Below, in pieces: positions 24,054 through 32,695 of a DNA stretch of 64,000 nt (within the stretch, counting starts at the first letter, position 1; each line of letters begins with the position of its first letter). A model generated the notes under the pieces. That model did not search any database, was not told where the DNA came from, and worked only from the letters and a program-made list of their open reading frames with translations. A program made the translations under genes and the position numbers. Location: the NCBI RefSeq assembly GCF_039548895.1, contig NZ_JBCLVG010000002.1; one strand, 5' to 3'. Origin of the DNA: Orlajensenia stereocauli (GTDB taxonomy: Bacteria > Actinomycetota > Actinomycetes > Actinomycetales > Microbacteriaceae).

Positions 24054-25736
24054 ATGGTGAACCTGTTCGAAGGTTACGGATCCGCGACGATCAAGCGACG
24101 GGGTGCGTCCCCGTGGGATGAGATGTTCCCCGCCATCGGAGACGGCGAGTCGGTGCGGGACGCCTACACCGACATCCACTCCGCCTTGGCCCGCATGACG
24201 CAGGAGGAACTGCGCGGCCGCACCGAGTCGCTGGCCAGCTCCTACCTCGCCCAGGGAGTGACCTTCGATTTCGCCGGAGAGGAACGCCCGTTCCCTTTGG
24301 ATGCGGTTCCGCGGGTCATCGACGGTGCTGACTGGACCGTCGTCGAGAAGGGCGTGCAACAGCGCGTCCGGGCGCTCGAGGCCTTCCTCTCCGATGCCTA
24401 TGGAGCCCAGGCCGCCGTGCGCGACGGCGTCATCCCGGCAGCTCTCATCTCCAGCTCCACCCACTTCCACCGTCAGGCCGCCGGCATCGTCTCAGCCAAC
24501 GGCGTGCGCATCCAGGTCTCGGGTATCGACCTCATCCGCGACGAGAACGGCGCCTGGCGCGTGCTCGAGGACAACGTGCGCGTGCCCAGCGGCGTGAGCT
24601 ACGTCATCTCCAACCGACGCGTCATGGCGCAGACCCTGCCCGAGCTGTTCAGCTCGATGCACGTGCGCCCCGTGGGCGACTACCCCAACCGCCTGCTCTC
24701 GGCGCTGCGGGCCAGCGCGCCTGAGGGCGTCGACGATCCCGTGATCGTGGTGCTCACCCCGGGCGTCTACAACTCGGCGTACTTCGAGCACACCCTGCTG
24801 GCCCGCCTCATGGGCGTCGAGCTCGTCGAGGGCCGCGACCTGTTCTGCTCCGGCGGCCGCGTCTGGATGCGCACGACGTCGGGCCCCACCCGCGTCGACG
24901 TCATCTACCGCAGGGTCGACGACGAGTTCATCGACCCGCAGCAGTTCTACCCCGACTCTGTGCTCGGCTCCCCGGGCATCCTGCTGGCCGCGCGGCTCGG
25001 CAACGTCACCATCGCCAACGCCGTGGGGAATGGCGTCGCCGACGACAAGCTGGTCTACACCTACGTGCCCGACCTCATCCGGTACTACCTGTCGGAGGAG
25101 CCCGTGCTCCCGAACGTCGACACCTGGCGCCTCGAGGATCCGGGAGCCCTCGAGGAGGTCCTCGACCGCCTCGACGAACTCGTGGTCAAGCCGGTCGACG
25201 GCTCGGGTGGCAAGGGTCTCGTCGTGGGGCCGGATGCGAGCCGCGCCGAACTCGACACCCTGCGCTCGCAGTTGATCGCCGATCCCCGCGGCTGGATCGC
25301 GCAGCCCGTCGTGCAGCTCTCGACAATCCCCACCCTCGTCGACGACGGCATGCGCCCGCGTCACGCGGATCTCCGGCCGTTCGCCGTCAACGACGGCGAG
25401 AACGTCTGGGTGCTCCCCGGCGGTCTGACCCGTGTGGCACTGCCTGAGGGTCAGCTCGTGGTGAACTCATCCCAGGGCGGCGGTTCGAAGGACACCTGGG
25501 TCACCGGTCGCATCGGGGCTCCTCCGGCAACGGATGCCGCGAGCCTGGTGTCCGATCAGGCCGCCCTGCCGAGCGCCCCAGTGATCTACGACTCCATGCC
25601 GGCTGCCGCCACGTCGCCGCAGGACAACGGCGAGGTGCGCCAGCAGCAGGAGCAGCAGCAACAGCAGACCGAATCGCTCGCTGAGGCCCGCGCGCAGCGC
25701 GCGGCCGAAGCGGCAGAGGAGGCCCCGACATGCTGA
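24054..25736 (+). CDS. Circularly permuted ATP-grasp type 2 protein
   Basis: 560-residue ATP-dependent amide-bond ligase candidate. The middle holds SGIDLIRDENGAWRVLEDNVR, and the late VVKPVDGSGGKGLVVGPDA loop is the ATP-binding segment of the circularly permuted family (DUF404/DUF407). Bacteria commonly keep this gene beside alpha-E and transglutaminase-like genes, as here, which has led to proposals of peptide synthesis or protein tagging. The last ~45 residues are a Gln-rich, Ala/Glu-rich tail outside the usual domain. It overlaps the next gene by seven bases. Confidence 0.9.
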   Translation: MVNLFEGYGSATIKRRGASPWDEMFPAIGDGESVRDAYTDIHSALARMTQEELRGRTESLASSYLAQGVTFDFAGEERPFPLDAVPRVIDGADWTVVEKGVQQRVRALEAFLSDAYGAQAAVRDGVIPAALISSSTHFHRQAAGIVSANGVRIQVSGIDLIRDENGAWRVLEDNVRVPSGVSYVISNRRVMAQTLPELFSSMHVRPVGDYPNRLLSALRASAPEGVDDPVIVVLTPGVYNSAYFEHTLLARLMGVELVEGRDLFCSGGRVWMRTTSGPTRVDVIYRRVDDEFIDPQQFYPDSVLGSPGILLAARLGNVTIANAVGNGVADDKLVYTYVPDLIRYYLSEEPVLPNVDTWRLEDPGALEEVLDRLDELVVKPVDGSGGKGLVVGPDASRAELDTLRSQLIADPRGWIAQPVVQLSTIPTLVDDGMRPRHADLRPFAVNDGENVWVLPGGLTRVALPEGQLVVNSSQGGGSKDTWVTGRIGAPPATDAASLVSDQAALPSAPVIYDSMPAAATSPQDNGEVRQQQEQQQQQTESLAEARAQRAAEAAEEAPTC

Positions 25737-26659
25737 GTCGCATCGCCGAGTCGCTGTTCTGGATCGGCCGCTACCTCGAGCGGGCCGACGGCACGGCGCG
25801 CATCCTGGATGTGCACCTGCAACTGCTGCTCGAGGATCCCTGGATCGACGAGGACACGGCCTGCCGTTCACTCATCTCGCTCATGGGCGGCGAGGCGAAC
25901 CCCGACGTGCAGCTGACACGCAAGGACGTCCTGGCGCTGCTGGCCGTCGACCGCGACAACTCGGCGTCGATCGCCTACTCGCTGAGCTCGGCTCGAGAGA
26001 ACGCCCGGCGGGCCCGCGAGATCATCTCGACCGAGCTGTGGGAGTGCCTCAACACCACCCACGCCCGGATGCCGCGACGCGTGGCCGGTGACAAGGCGCA
26101 CGAGTTCTTCCGCTGGGTGCGCGAGCGCACTGCCCTGGCCATCGGAGTGACCGAGACGTCGACCAGTCACGACGACGCCTGGCTGTTCTTCTCCCTCGGC
26201 CGCACCATCGAGCGGGCCGACATGACGGCCCGCCTGCTCGCCACCAGGTCGCTCACCGAGGCGAGCGGGCCGAGCTGGACCACGATCCTGCGCAGCTGCG
26301 GCGCCTTCGAGGCCTACCTGCGCAGCTACCGCGGCATGCCGTCGGCCCGCAACGCCGCCGAGTTCCTGCTGCTCGACAGGCTCTTCCCGCGGTCGGTGAT
26401 GTTCTCGCTCAGCCGCGCCGAGGAGTACCTCGTCGCCCTCGATCCCACGAGCAGTCGACTGGGCGTGCGCGAGGAGGCGCAGCGCGTGCTCGGGCAGATC
26501 CGCGCGGAGCTGGAGTTCAGGCCGATCAGCGAGATCATCTCCGACCTCCCGGGCCATATGGAAGAGTTCCAGGTGGCGACGGCTTCGGCGAGCGAGGCGA
26601 TCAGACAGCGGTACTTCCCGACGAGCGCCGTTCCCGTCTGGATCGGAGAGAACTCATGA
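25730..26659 (+). CDS. Alpha-E domain-containing protein
   Basis: 309-residue all-helical protein of the alpha-E (DUF403) family. It starts MLSRIAESLFWIGRYLERAD and contains LSSARENARRAREIISTELW and SLGRTIERADMTARLL, the repeated glycine/arginine/glutamate motifs of the family. It is thought to act with the ATP-grasp partner, but its reaction is not known. Start and stop both overlap neighbouring genes (7 and 4 bases), indicating tight co-translation. Confidence 0.92.
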   Translation: MLSRIAESLFWIGRYLERADGTARILDVHLQLLLEDPWIDEDTACRSLISLMGGEANPDVQLTRKDVLALLAVDRDNSASIAYSLSSARENARRAREIISTELWECLNTTHARMPRRVAGDKAHEFFRWVRERTALAIGVTETSTSHDDAWLFFSLGRTIERADMTARLLATRSLTEASGPSWTTILRSCGAFEAYLRSYRGMPSARNAAEFLLLDRLFPRSVMFSLSRAEEYLVALDPTSSRLGVREEAQRVLGQIRAELEFRPISEIISDLPGHMEEFQVATASASEAIRQRYFPTSAVPVWIGENS

Positions 26660-27501
26660 GCCGCCTGCGCATAGTCCACCGCACCGGGTTCTCGTACTCC
26701 CGAGCCGCGACGGCCTCATACAACGAGGCACGGATGCTGCCCTGGCACGGCAGCGGCCAGTTCGTGCTGTCGAGCGAGTTGCACATCGATCCCGTCGCCC
26801 ATCAGCACTCGTACATCGACTACTGGGGTACGCGCGTGAGCACGTTCGACGTGCTCACCCCCCACACCGAGCTCTCGGTCACGGCCACGAGCCTGGTCGA
26901 CGTCGCTCCCGTCGCACTCACCGGCATGCGACTCGGCTGGGAGGACCTCGCAGGACTGCGCGAGACCGCCAGCATCTACGTCGAACAGCTGCGCCAGACC
27001 GAGGCCACCCATCCTCCGGAGGACGTGGCGGCGCTCGCCGCCGAGATCGTCTCCCGCGGACTCGACCCTCACGACGCGGCCCTCGAGATCTGCCGCACCA
27101 TCGGCAACGGCATCCAGTACGTGCCGGGCTCGACGCGGGTGACGTCCACCGCCCGCGAGTCGTGGGAGCAGGGCAAGGGCGTCTGCCAGGACATCGCCCA
27201 CATCGCCCTCGGCGCACTCCGCTCCGTCGGCATCCCGGCGCGCTACGTCTCGGGTTACCTGCATCCGAAGCGCGAAGCCGCCATCGGCGAGACCGTGATC
27301 GGTGAATCGCACGCCTGGGTCGAGTGGTTCAGCGGCGACTGGGTGGGCTACGACCCCACGAACCAGCTCGAGATCGGTGACAGGCACGTGCTCGTCGGGC
27401 GCGGTCGTTCCTATTCGGATGTCTCTCCTCTGCGCGGCGTCTACGCCGGCCCGAGCGCCTCGAAGCTGTTCGTGCGTGTCGAGATCACGCGCGAGGCGTG
27501 A
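26656..27501 (+). CDS. Transglutaminase-like protein with bacterial N-terminal domain
   Basis: 281 residues. The N-terminal beta domain (RIVHRTGFSYSRAATASYNE) is the Bact_transglu_N type. The core has GKGVCQDIAHIALGALRSVG (catalytic Cys), GESHAWVEWF (His) and YDPTNQ (Asp). It probably acts as a cysteine protease or amidase on the product of the ATP-grasp/alpha-E pair. No signal peptide. Last gene of the trio, with a strong hairpin after its stop. Confidence 0.92.
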   Translation: MSRLRIVHRTGFSYSRAATASYNEARMLPWHGSGQFVLSSELHIDPVAHQHSYIDYWGTRVSTFDVLTPHTELSVTATSLVDVAPVALTGMRLGWEDLAGLRETASIYVEQLRQTEATHPPEDVAALAAEIVSRGLDPHDAALEICRTIGNGIQYVPGSTRVTSTARESWEQGKGVCQDIAHIALGALRSVGIPARYVSGYLHPKREAAIGETVIGESHAWVEWFSGDWVGYDPTNQLEIGDRHVLVGRGRSYSDVSPLRGVYAGPSASKLFVRVEITREA

Positions 27502-27512
27502 GCGCGCCCGCC

Positions 27513-27540
27513 GCGGCCCCGGAAGCAGTGCCGGGCCCGC
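27513..27540. terminator. Hairpin between convergent genes
   Basis: GCGGCCCCGG (27513-27522) pairs with CCGGGCCCGC (27531-27540) with one mismatch and an eight-base loop, between the transglutaminase and hydrolase stops. There is no U-tract, as is common in actinobacterial terminators. Confidence 0.55.
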
Positions 27541-27544
27541 CGGA

Positions 27545-28573
27545 TCACGGCGCGGTCACCGTCCCGAGGAAGGTGAGCGTCGAGTCCAGCGCAGACCGGG
27601 CCGCCGCGAAGTCCAGGTGGAACTGGTACTCGTGGGGGAGTTCCGGCTCCTCGTCCTCCGGGTAGAACACCGTCGTCACATCGACTCCGAGTCCCTGCAG
27701 CTTTTTGGCCATCGGCTTCGACTGCCCGTCGGTCAGCGGGTCGCCGTTGCCGCCTGAGATCCACGTGGTGGGGAAGTCGGCGGTGACGTACTCGATGGTC
27801 GACATGTCTCGACCGCCGGGGGTCGCGGACCAGTCCTTCTCGCCGAGGTACGACCACAGCGCCACCCGGAACCCCCACCCTCCGATGCCCGGTGCATCGG
27901 GGATGCCGCTCACGTCGTAGATGCCGCAGTTCAGGATGACGGCGCGCAGCTGTGCGGGGGTGAGCGACGGCGTGAGGCCGACCTTCTCCGCGTAGTCGGG
28001 GCGGGTCACGAGCGTCGCGAGTTGCGAGGCGTACTGCGAGCCCGCGGAGTCGCCGGCCAGCACGATGCGACCGGGATCGATGCCGTACTCGTCGGCGTGC
28101 TCGACGAGGAAGCCGAGCGCGTCGTTGAGCTGGGTCAGCGCGGTCGGGTAGGTGACTTCCGGGGAGATGGAGTAGTTGAGGCCCACCGCGGTGTAGCCGT
28201 GAGACGCGATCATCTGGAGGTAGGGATCGACATCGCGCTTGTCGCCGGAGATCCAGGCGCCCCCGTGGATCCACACCACGGTGGGGAGCGGCTCCGTCGC
28301 CCCTTCCGGGGAGAAGACGTCCAGCGATGTGTCGGCACCGGCGTCCCCGTAGGTGATGTCGTGCTGCGCACCGACCCCGCTGGTCGGCACGTACGGACTC
28401 ATCTCGGCGACGGTGTTCCTGGCGCCCTGCTCGAAGAGCGACCGGATGAGCATGGCACTCGGCCACGGGTTGACGGCAGCGATGACGACGACGACCAGCA
28501 CGGCCGAGAGCAGGCCCAGAATCACCCCCGTCGCGATGTCTCCGATCCGACGTCGACGGGGTCCCTGGGGCAT
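27545..28573 (-). CDS. Membrane-anchored alpha/beta hydrolase (BD-FAE/HSL type)
   Basis: 342-residue esterase-like protein. One N-terminal helix (about residues 11-33) anchors it with the catalytic domain probably outside. VVWIHGGAWISGDK is the oxyanion-hole HGG motif, VLAGDSAGSQYA has nucleophile Ser in GDSAG, and HEYQFHLDF offers the catalytic His. The Asp is probably in NGDPLTDG. TAGTGT (28585-28580) lies six bases before the ATG with no SD, so leaderless. Substrate not predictable. Confidence 0.85.
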   Translation of the reverse strand: MPQGPRRRRIGDIATGVILGLLSAVLVVVVIAAVNPWPSAMLIRSLFEQGARNTVAEMSPYVPTSGVGAQHDITYGDAGADTSLDVFSPEGATEPLPTVVWIHGGAWISGDKRDVDPYLQMIASHGYTAVGLNYSISPEVTYPTALTQLNDALGFLVEHADEYGIDPGRIVLAGDSAGSQYASQLATLVTRPDYAEKVGLTPSLTPAQLRAVILNCGIYDVSGIPDAPGIGGWGFRVALWSYLGEKDWSATPGGRDMSTIEYVTADFPTTWISGGNGDPLTDGQSKPMAKKLQGLGVDVTTVFYPEDEEPELPHEYQFHLDFAAARSALDSTLTFLGTVTAP

Positions 28574-28639
28574 CCCCCGACACTATCGGCGCCGTGTGCG
28601 CGTCGCGGGACCGCGGCATCCGTGCCCTAGCCTGAGCCC

Positions 28640-29488
28640 ATGAGCAGCGCAGCCCGCACCTTCACCGACCCGCACGGCATCCGCATCCATTTCGATGTCT
28701 ACGAGATCCAGCAGCCGAAGGCGATCGTGCAGCTCGTGCACGGGGTCGGCGAGCACGCCGGGCGGTACGCGCACGTGGCCGAGGCGCTGAACGCCGCGGG
28801 CTACACCGTCTACGCCGACGATCACCGGGGCCATGGGCGCACAGGCATGGAGCAGCATGCCGGAGACGTTGTCAAGCTCGGCCACCTCGGGCCCGGTGGA
28901 CTCCGCGCGACCATCGCGGCGGTGCACCAGTTCACGGAGCTCATCCGTGACGAGAACGCCGGCGTGCCGATCGTGCTGCTCGGCCACTCGTGGGGCTCGC
29001 TCATGGCCCAGATCATCCTGAATTCATCGGCCGTCGACTACGCCGCCGCCATTCTCACTGGCACGGGGTACCGGATGCCGGGATCTGTCAACAGCGGCGA
29101 CCTCAACCGGCGCCACAAGACCCTCGGCACGACGGGCATGGAGTGGCTCAGCCGCGATGTGGACGTGCAGCAGGCCTTCCTCGACGACCCGCTCACCACA
29201 TCCGTTCCCATCGCAAAGCTCTTCGGACTGGTGGATGGCGTACGCCTGTACGGGCGCCCGGCGCCCGACCTGCCCGACATCCCAGTGCTCATCCAGGTGG
29301 GCAGTGACGACAGCGTTGGCGGCGAGAAGAGCGCGCTCAAGCTGGTCGATGCATACCGCCGACGCTCCGGGCTCACCGACGTCACCCTCATCGTCTATCC
29401 CGAGGCTCGCCACGAGGTCTTCAACGAGATCAACCGCGTCGACGTGCTCGCCGACACCACCGCGTGGCTCGACGAGCACCTCGGCTAG
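28640..29488 (+). CDS. Alpha/beta hydrolase, monoacylglycerol-lipase-like
   Basis: 282-residue cytoplasmic hydrolase of the Hydrolase_4 group. VQLVHGVGEHAGRYAHVAE is the HG-x-x-EH motif, LLGHSWGSLMAQ contains nucleophile Ser in GHSWG, and PEARHEVFNE contains the catalytic His. The acid is likely Asp in QVGSDDSVGG. It likely hydrolyses monoacylglycerols or similar esters. TAGCCT (28628-28633) ends six bases before ATG, the leaderless pattern. Divergent from the other hydrolase gene with 66 bp between starts. Confidence 0.87.
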   Translation: MSSAARTFTDPHGIRIHFDVYEIQQPKAIVQLVHGVGEHAGRYAHVAEALNAAGYTVYADDHRGHGRTGMEQHAGDVVKLGHLGPGGLRATIAAVHQFTELIRDENAGVPIVLLGHSWGSLMAQIILNSSAVDYAAAILTGTGYRMPGSVNSGDLNRRHKTLGTTGMEWLSRDVDVQQAFLDDPLTTSVPIAKLFGLVDGVRLYGRPAPDLPDIPVLIQVGSDDSVGGEKSALKLVDAYRRRSGLTDVTLIVYPEARHEVFNEINRVDVLADTTAWLDEHLG

Positions 29489-29496
29489 TACGGCTG

Positions 29497-29616
29497 CCGC
29501 CGTGTGAAGGCATGACCTCCGCCGTCTGAAGGCATCGCGCAGGGCATGTCCGCGTGAACTCAGGCGTCTCGTCCTGCACGCCTTCACGCGCGAGCACGGA
29601 TGCCTTCACACGGCGG
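29497..29616. repeat. Nested inverted-repeat element in a 343-bp intergenic region
   Basis: CCGCCGTGTGAAGGCAT (29497-29513) is perfectly inverted at 29600-29616. A direct copy with one mismatch lies at 29519-29535. An inner hairpin pairs CGCGTGAA (29551-29558) with TTCACGCG (29583-29590) and GGCGT with ACGCC. I see no ORF here. It may be a structured RNA, a terminator for the hydrolase gene, or a MITE-like insertion. Confidence 0.7.
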
Positions 29617-29717
29617 AGCGCCGCGGTGCGCCCGCCTTCGCACCGCGGCATCGGCCGGGCGTGAACGACCCCTTGACGGGGGCCACGGATTGCGGCACTC
29701 TGGGAGACGCGGCACCC

Positions 29718-29733
29718 GTGAGAGCGCTCTCAC
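29718..29733. promoter_or_regulatory. CebR/CelR-type operator upstream of the GH6 cellulase
   Basis: GTGAGAGCGCTCTCAC is a perfect 16-bp palindrome, identical to the site at 43947-43962 and close to the known CelR/CebR operator TGGGAGCGCTCCCA. It sits about 100 bp before the cellulase start, so the LacI protein at 38-39 kb probably represses this gene in trans. Confidence 0.82.
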
Positions 29734-29831
29734 GACGGCCTCGGTCACGTGCCGCACGCATGACGCTTCACCCTGCACGGTCCACAAGGATGTCGACCGA
29801 GGTCGACGATGACCCCCTGGGAGTCCTCAGC

Positions 29832-31436
29832 ATGACGAACAGCACGACACGTAAGAACAGCACGACACGCACGACGAAGAACCTGACCCGCCGCTCGTTG
29901 CGGGTCGCGGCCGTCACGGCGATCGCCGCGTTGGCGACGATCGGTCTCACCGCACCTCCCGCCGCAGCGGCCAATGACGTGCTCGGCCCCGGAAGCGCGC
30001 TCTACGTCGATCCGCACTCGACGACGCTCGAGGCTGCAGCCGGTCTGTCCGGCCAGGCGCGGACCGATGCCCAGCTCCTCGGCAGCTTCCCCTCGGCCAC
30101 CTGGCTCACCAAGGGAACCCCGGCCGAGGCGCAGGCGGCCGCAGTCGAGGTGACCACGGCGGCGGCAGCATCCGGAGCGGTCCCCACCGTCGTCGTCTAC
30201 AACCTGCCCTACCGCGACTGCGCCCAGTACTCGGCGGACGGGGCGCTCGACACCGCAGCCTACGAGGCCTGGGTCGACGGGGTCGCAGCGGGCATCGGCG
30301 ACGCCAAGGCGGCCGTCATCCTCGAGCCCGACGGACTCGGCATCATCCCGTGGCACACCGACATCAACGGCAACCTCGAGTGGTGCCAGCCGGCCGACCT
30401 CGACCCGGCCACGGCCGCAGCCGACCGCTTCGAGCAGGTCAACCACGCCGTCGACGTCCTCACCGCGCTTCCCAACACGGCCGTCTACCTCGACGGAACG
30501 CACAGCGGCTGGCTCGGCGTCGGCGACATCTCGCAGCGCCTCATCGCGGGCGGCGTCGAGAAGGCCGACGGCTTCTTCCTCAACGCCTCCAACTACGTGC
30601 AGACCGAACGCCTCACCAAGTACGGCACCTGGATCTCGGACTGCATCAACCTGAGCGTCAACAGCTGGTACGAGCCGAGCTACTGCGGCAGCCAGTACTA
30701 CCCGGCGAGCCCCGACGACTTCTCGACCTGGGGGCTGACGGATGCCGCCTACGCGCAGGCCTACGCCGACACCGGCCTCACCGCAGACCCGGCCGCCCAA
30801 GCGCACTTCGTCATCGACACCAGCCGCAACGGCGTCGGCCCTTGGGCTGCGCCGGCGGGCTGGGAGGGCGACGCCGAGGTCTGGTGCAACCCGCCGGATC
30901 GCGGAGCCGGAGCACGCCCGACGACGGACACGGGGAACGCCCTCATCGACGCCTACCTGTGGATCAAGGTTCCCGGTGAGTCCGACGGCCAGTGCTACCG
31001 CGGCACCGACGGACCGCTCGACCCCGTGCGCGGCATCGAGGATCCGGCGGCAGGCCAGTGGTTCGTCGAGCAGGCGCGCGAGTTGATCGCCAACGCGGTG
31101 CCGGCCTTCCCGGCCACGAGCTGCCAGGTGTCGTACTCGGCCACGAAGTCGCTGTTCGGAGTGTTCGCAGCCGAGCTGCGCATCCGCAACACGAGCACGA
31201 CCCCGATCAACGGCTGGACCCTGAAGTGGAACTTCGCCGGCTCCGAGAAGGTGGTGAAGCTCGTCGGTGGCAAGGTCACGCAGGTGGCGGATGCCGTCAC
31301 GGTGAAGAACTCCTCGCTGACCGCGAAGATCAAGCCGGGCGCCTGGGTGCCCGTCGCCTTCGTGGGCTCCCATGCGAAGCAGCGGGTCGAGCCCTGGTTG
31401 TTCACGCTGAACGGGAAGCCCTGCGCCTCGGACTGA
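29832..31436 (+). CDS. Secreted glycoside hydrolase family 6 cellulase with CBM2-like domain
   Basis: 534-residue secreted enzyme hydrolysing beta-1,4-glucan. ATG 29832, behind GGGAG, gives a twin-arginine-like basic region (LTRRSLRVAAV), a hydrophobic core and likely cleavage after PPAAAA. The GH6 domain (about 50-425) has VVYNLPYRDCAQYSADG with the catalytic Asp in RDC, AVILEPDGLG, and LNASNYV...YGTWIS. Residues 430-534 are CBM2-like (SCQVSYSATKSLFGVFAAEL, INGWTLKWNF, FTLNGKPC) with almost no linker. The surface tryptophans expected for cellulose binding are missing. Further upstream starts lack SD and would precede the signal peptide. Confidence 0.9.
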   Translation: MTNSTTRKNSTTRTTKNLTRRSLRVAAVTAIAALATIGLTAPPAAAANDVLGPGSALYVDPHSTTLEAAAGLSGQARTDAQLLGSFPSATWLTKGTPAEAQAAAVEVTTAAAASGAVPTVVVYNLPYRDCAQYSADGALDTAAYEAWVDGVAAGIGDAKAAVILEPDGLGIIPWHTDINGNLEWCQPADLDPATAAADRFEQVNHAVDVLTALPNTAVYLDGTHSGWLGVGDISQRLIAGGVEKADGFFLNASNYVQTERLTKYGTWISDCINLSVNSWYEPSYCGSQYYPASPDDFSTWGLTDAAYAQAYADTGLTADPAAQAHFVIDTSRNGVGPWAAPAGWEGDAEVWCNPPDRGAGARPTTDTGNALIDAYLWIKVPGESDGQCYRGTDGPLDPVRGIEDPAAGQWFVEQARELIANAVPAFPATSCQVSYSATKSLFGVFAAELRIRNTSTTPINGWTLKWNFAGSEKVVKLVGGKVTQVADAVTVKNSSLTAKIKPGAWVPVAFVGSHAKQRVEPWLFTLNGKPCASD

Positions 31437-31460
31437 GGGTGACACCATCACGTCGCTCGG

Positions 31461-31562
31461 CTCGCTGGGGGCCGAGCGGAGCGACCGCCCGAAGCGCACC
31501 AACGCGGCTTCACCTGCCGTGATGCGCTTCGGGCGCGGACTCCGTCCGGCCCTCAGCGAGCG
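31461..31562. repeat. Palindromic 3'-end repeat, copy 2
   Basis: A 102-bp element with left arm 31461-31500 (CTCGCTGGGGGCCGAGCGGA...) and inverted, diverged right arm 31523-31562 ending CCCTCAGCGAGCG. It lies between the cellulase stop and the next promoter and belongs to the family at 22544, 49072 and 52884. Confidence 0.82.
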
Positions 31563-31598
31563 AGGCCATTCATGCGGCGCCAGTCCTAGGCTGGACGC

Positions 31599-32648
31599 AT
31601 GCACGGTGAGTACAAGGTTCCCCAGGGCAAGCTCGTGGTCGTCGACTTCGAGGTCGTGGACGATCTCATCTCGGACTTCCGACTTGCTGGCGACTTCTTC
31701 CTCGAGCCCGACGAGGCCCTCGGCGCCATCGATGGCGCCGTCAACGGACTCTCGGCGGAGTCGGATGCGACCGCGATCGCGCGCGCCATCACCGAAGCCC
31801 TCCCCGACGGAACCGTCATGCTCGGCTTCTCAGCCGAAGGCGTGGCGGTGGCCATCCGTCGAGCCCTCAAGAAGGCCACCAGCTGGCGCGACTACCAGTG
31901 GCAGATCATCCACGCGAAGGCCGTGAGTCCGGCCATGCACCTCGCTCTCGACGAGGTTCTGGCCGTCGAGGTCGGCGCCGGACGTCGCCAGCCCACCCTG
32001 CGCATCTGGGAGTGGGACGAGTCCGCCGTCGTCATCGGCAGCTTCCAGTCGCTCAAGAACGAGGTCGACCCCGACGGTGCGGCGAAGTTCGGCTACGACG
32101 TCGTTCGCCGCATCTCGGGCGGCGGCGCGATGATGATGGAGAAGGGCTCCGTCGTCACCTACTCGCTGTACGTTCCCGCCGATCTCGTGCAGGGCATGAC
32201 CTTCGCCGACTCCTACGCCTTCCTCGACGCGTGGGTCATCGACGCGCTGCGCGCCCTCGGCGTCGAGGCGAGCTACCAGCCGCTCAACGACATCACGAGC
32301 CCGACAGGCAAGATCGGCGGAGCCGCACAGAAGCGCCTCGGCAACGGCGGCATCCTGCATCACGTCACCATGAGCTACGACATGGACGGCGAGATCATGA
32401 CGCAGGTGCTGCGCATCGGCCGGGAGAAGATCAGCGACAAGGGCATCGCGAGCGCCGCCAAGCGCGTCGACCCTCTCAAGCGCCAGGCCGGAGTCGAGCG
32501 CGCCGTCATCATCGAGCAGCTCGAGAAGACCTTCATGGCGCTGACGGATGCCGCTCCCGGCGACATCACCGACGACGAGTACGCGCAGGCCGAGGCCCTC
32601 GTCGAGTCGAAGTTCGCGACGTCGGAGTGGCTCAACCGCGTGCCGTGA
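31599..32648 (+). CDS. Lipoate-protein ligase family protein with N-terminal accessory domain
   Basis: 349 residues. Residues 1-90 (KVPQGKLVVVDFEVVDDLIS, GDFFLEPDEALGAIDGAVNG) look like the small Lip_prot_lig_C/LplB accessory domain. Residues from about 105 form the ligase core: VRRISGGGAMMMEKGSVVTYSL (RRxxGGG substrate loop) and GKIGGAAQKR with the catalytic Lys. E. coli LplA has these domains in the opposite order. It probably activates lipoate or octanoate and transfers it to E2/GcvH proteins. TAGGCT (31587-31592) lies six bases before ATG, so leaderless. Confidence 0.82.
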   Translation: MHGEYKVPQGKLVVVDFEVVDDLISDFRLAGDFFLEPDEALGAIDGAVNGLSAESDATAIARAITEALPDGTVMLGFSAEGVAVAIRRALKKATSWRDYQWQIIHAKAVSPAMHLALDEVLAVEVGAGRRQPTLRIWEWDESAVVIGSFQSLKNEVDPDGAAKFGYDVVRRISGGGAMMMEKGSVVTYSLYVPADLVQGMTFADSYAFLDAWVIDALRALGVEASYQPLNDITSPTGKIGGAAQKRLGNGGILHHVTMSYDMDGEIMTQVLRIGREKISDKGIASAAKRVDPLKRQAGVERAVIIEQLEKTFMALTDAAPGDITDDEYAQAEALVESKFATSEWLNRVP

Positions 32649-32695
32649 ACGTCGTACGAGAGGCGGCCGCCGGAGCTTTCTCCTAGGCTGGACGC

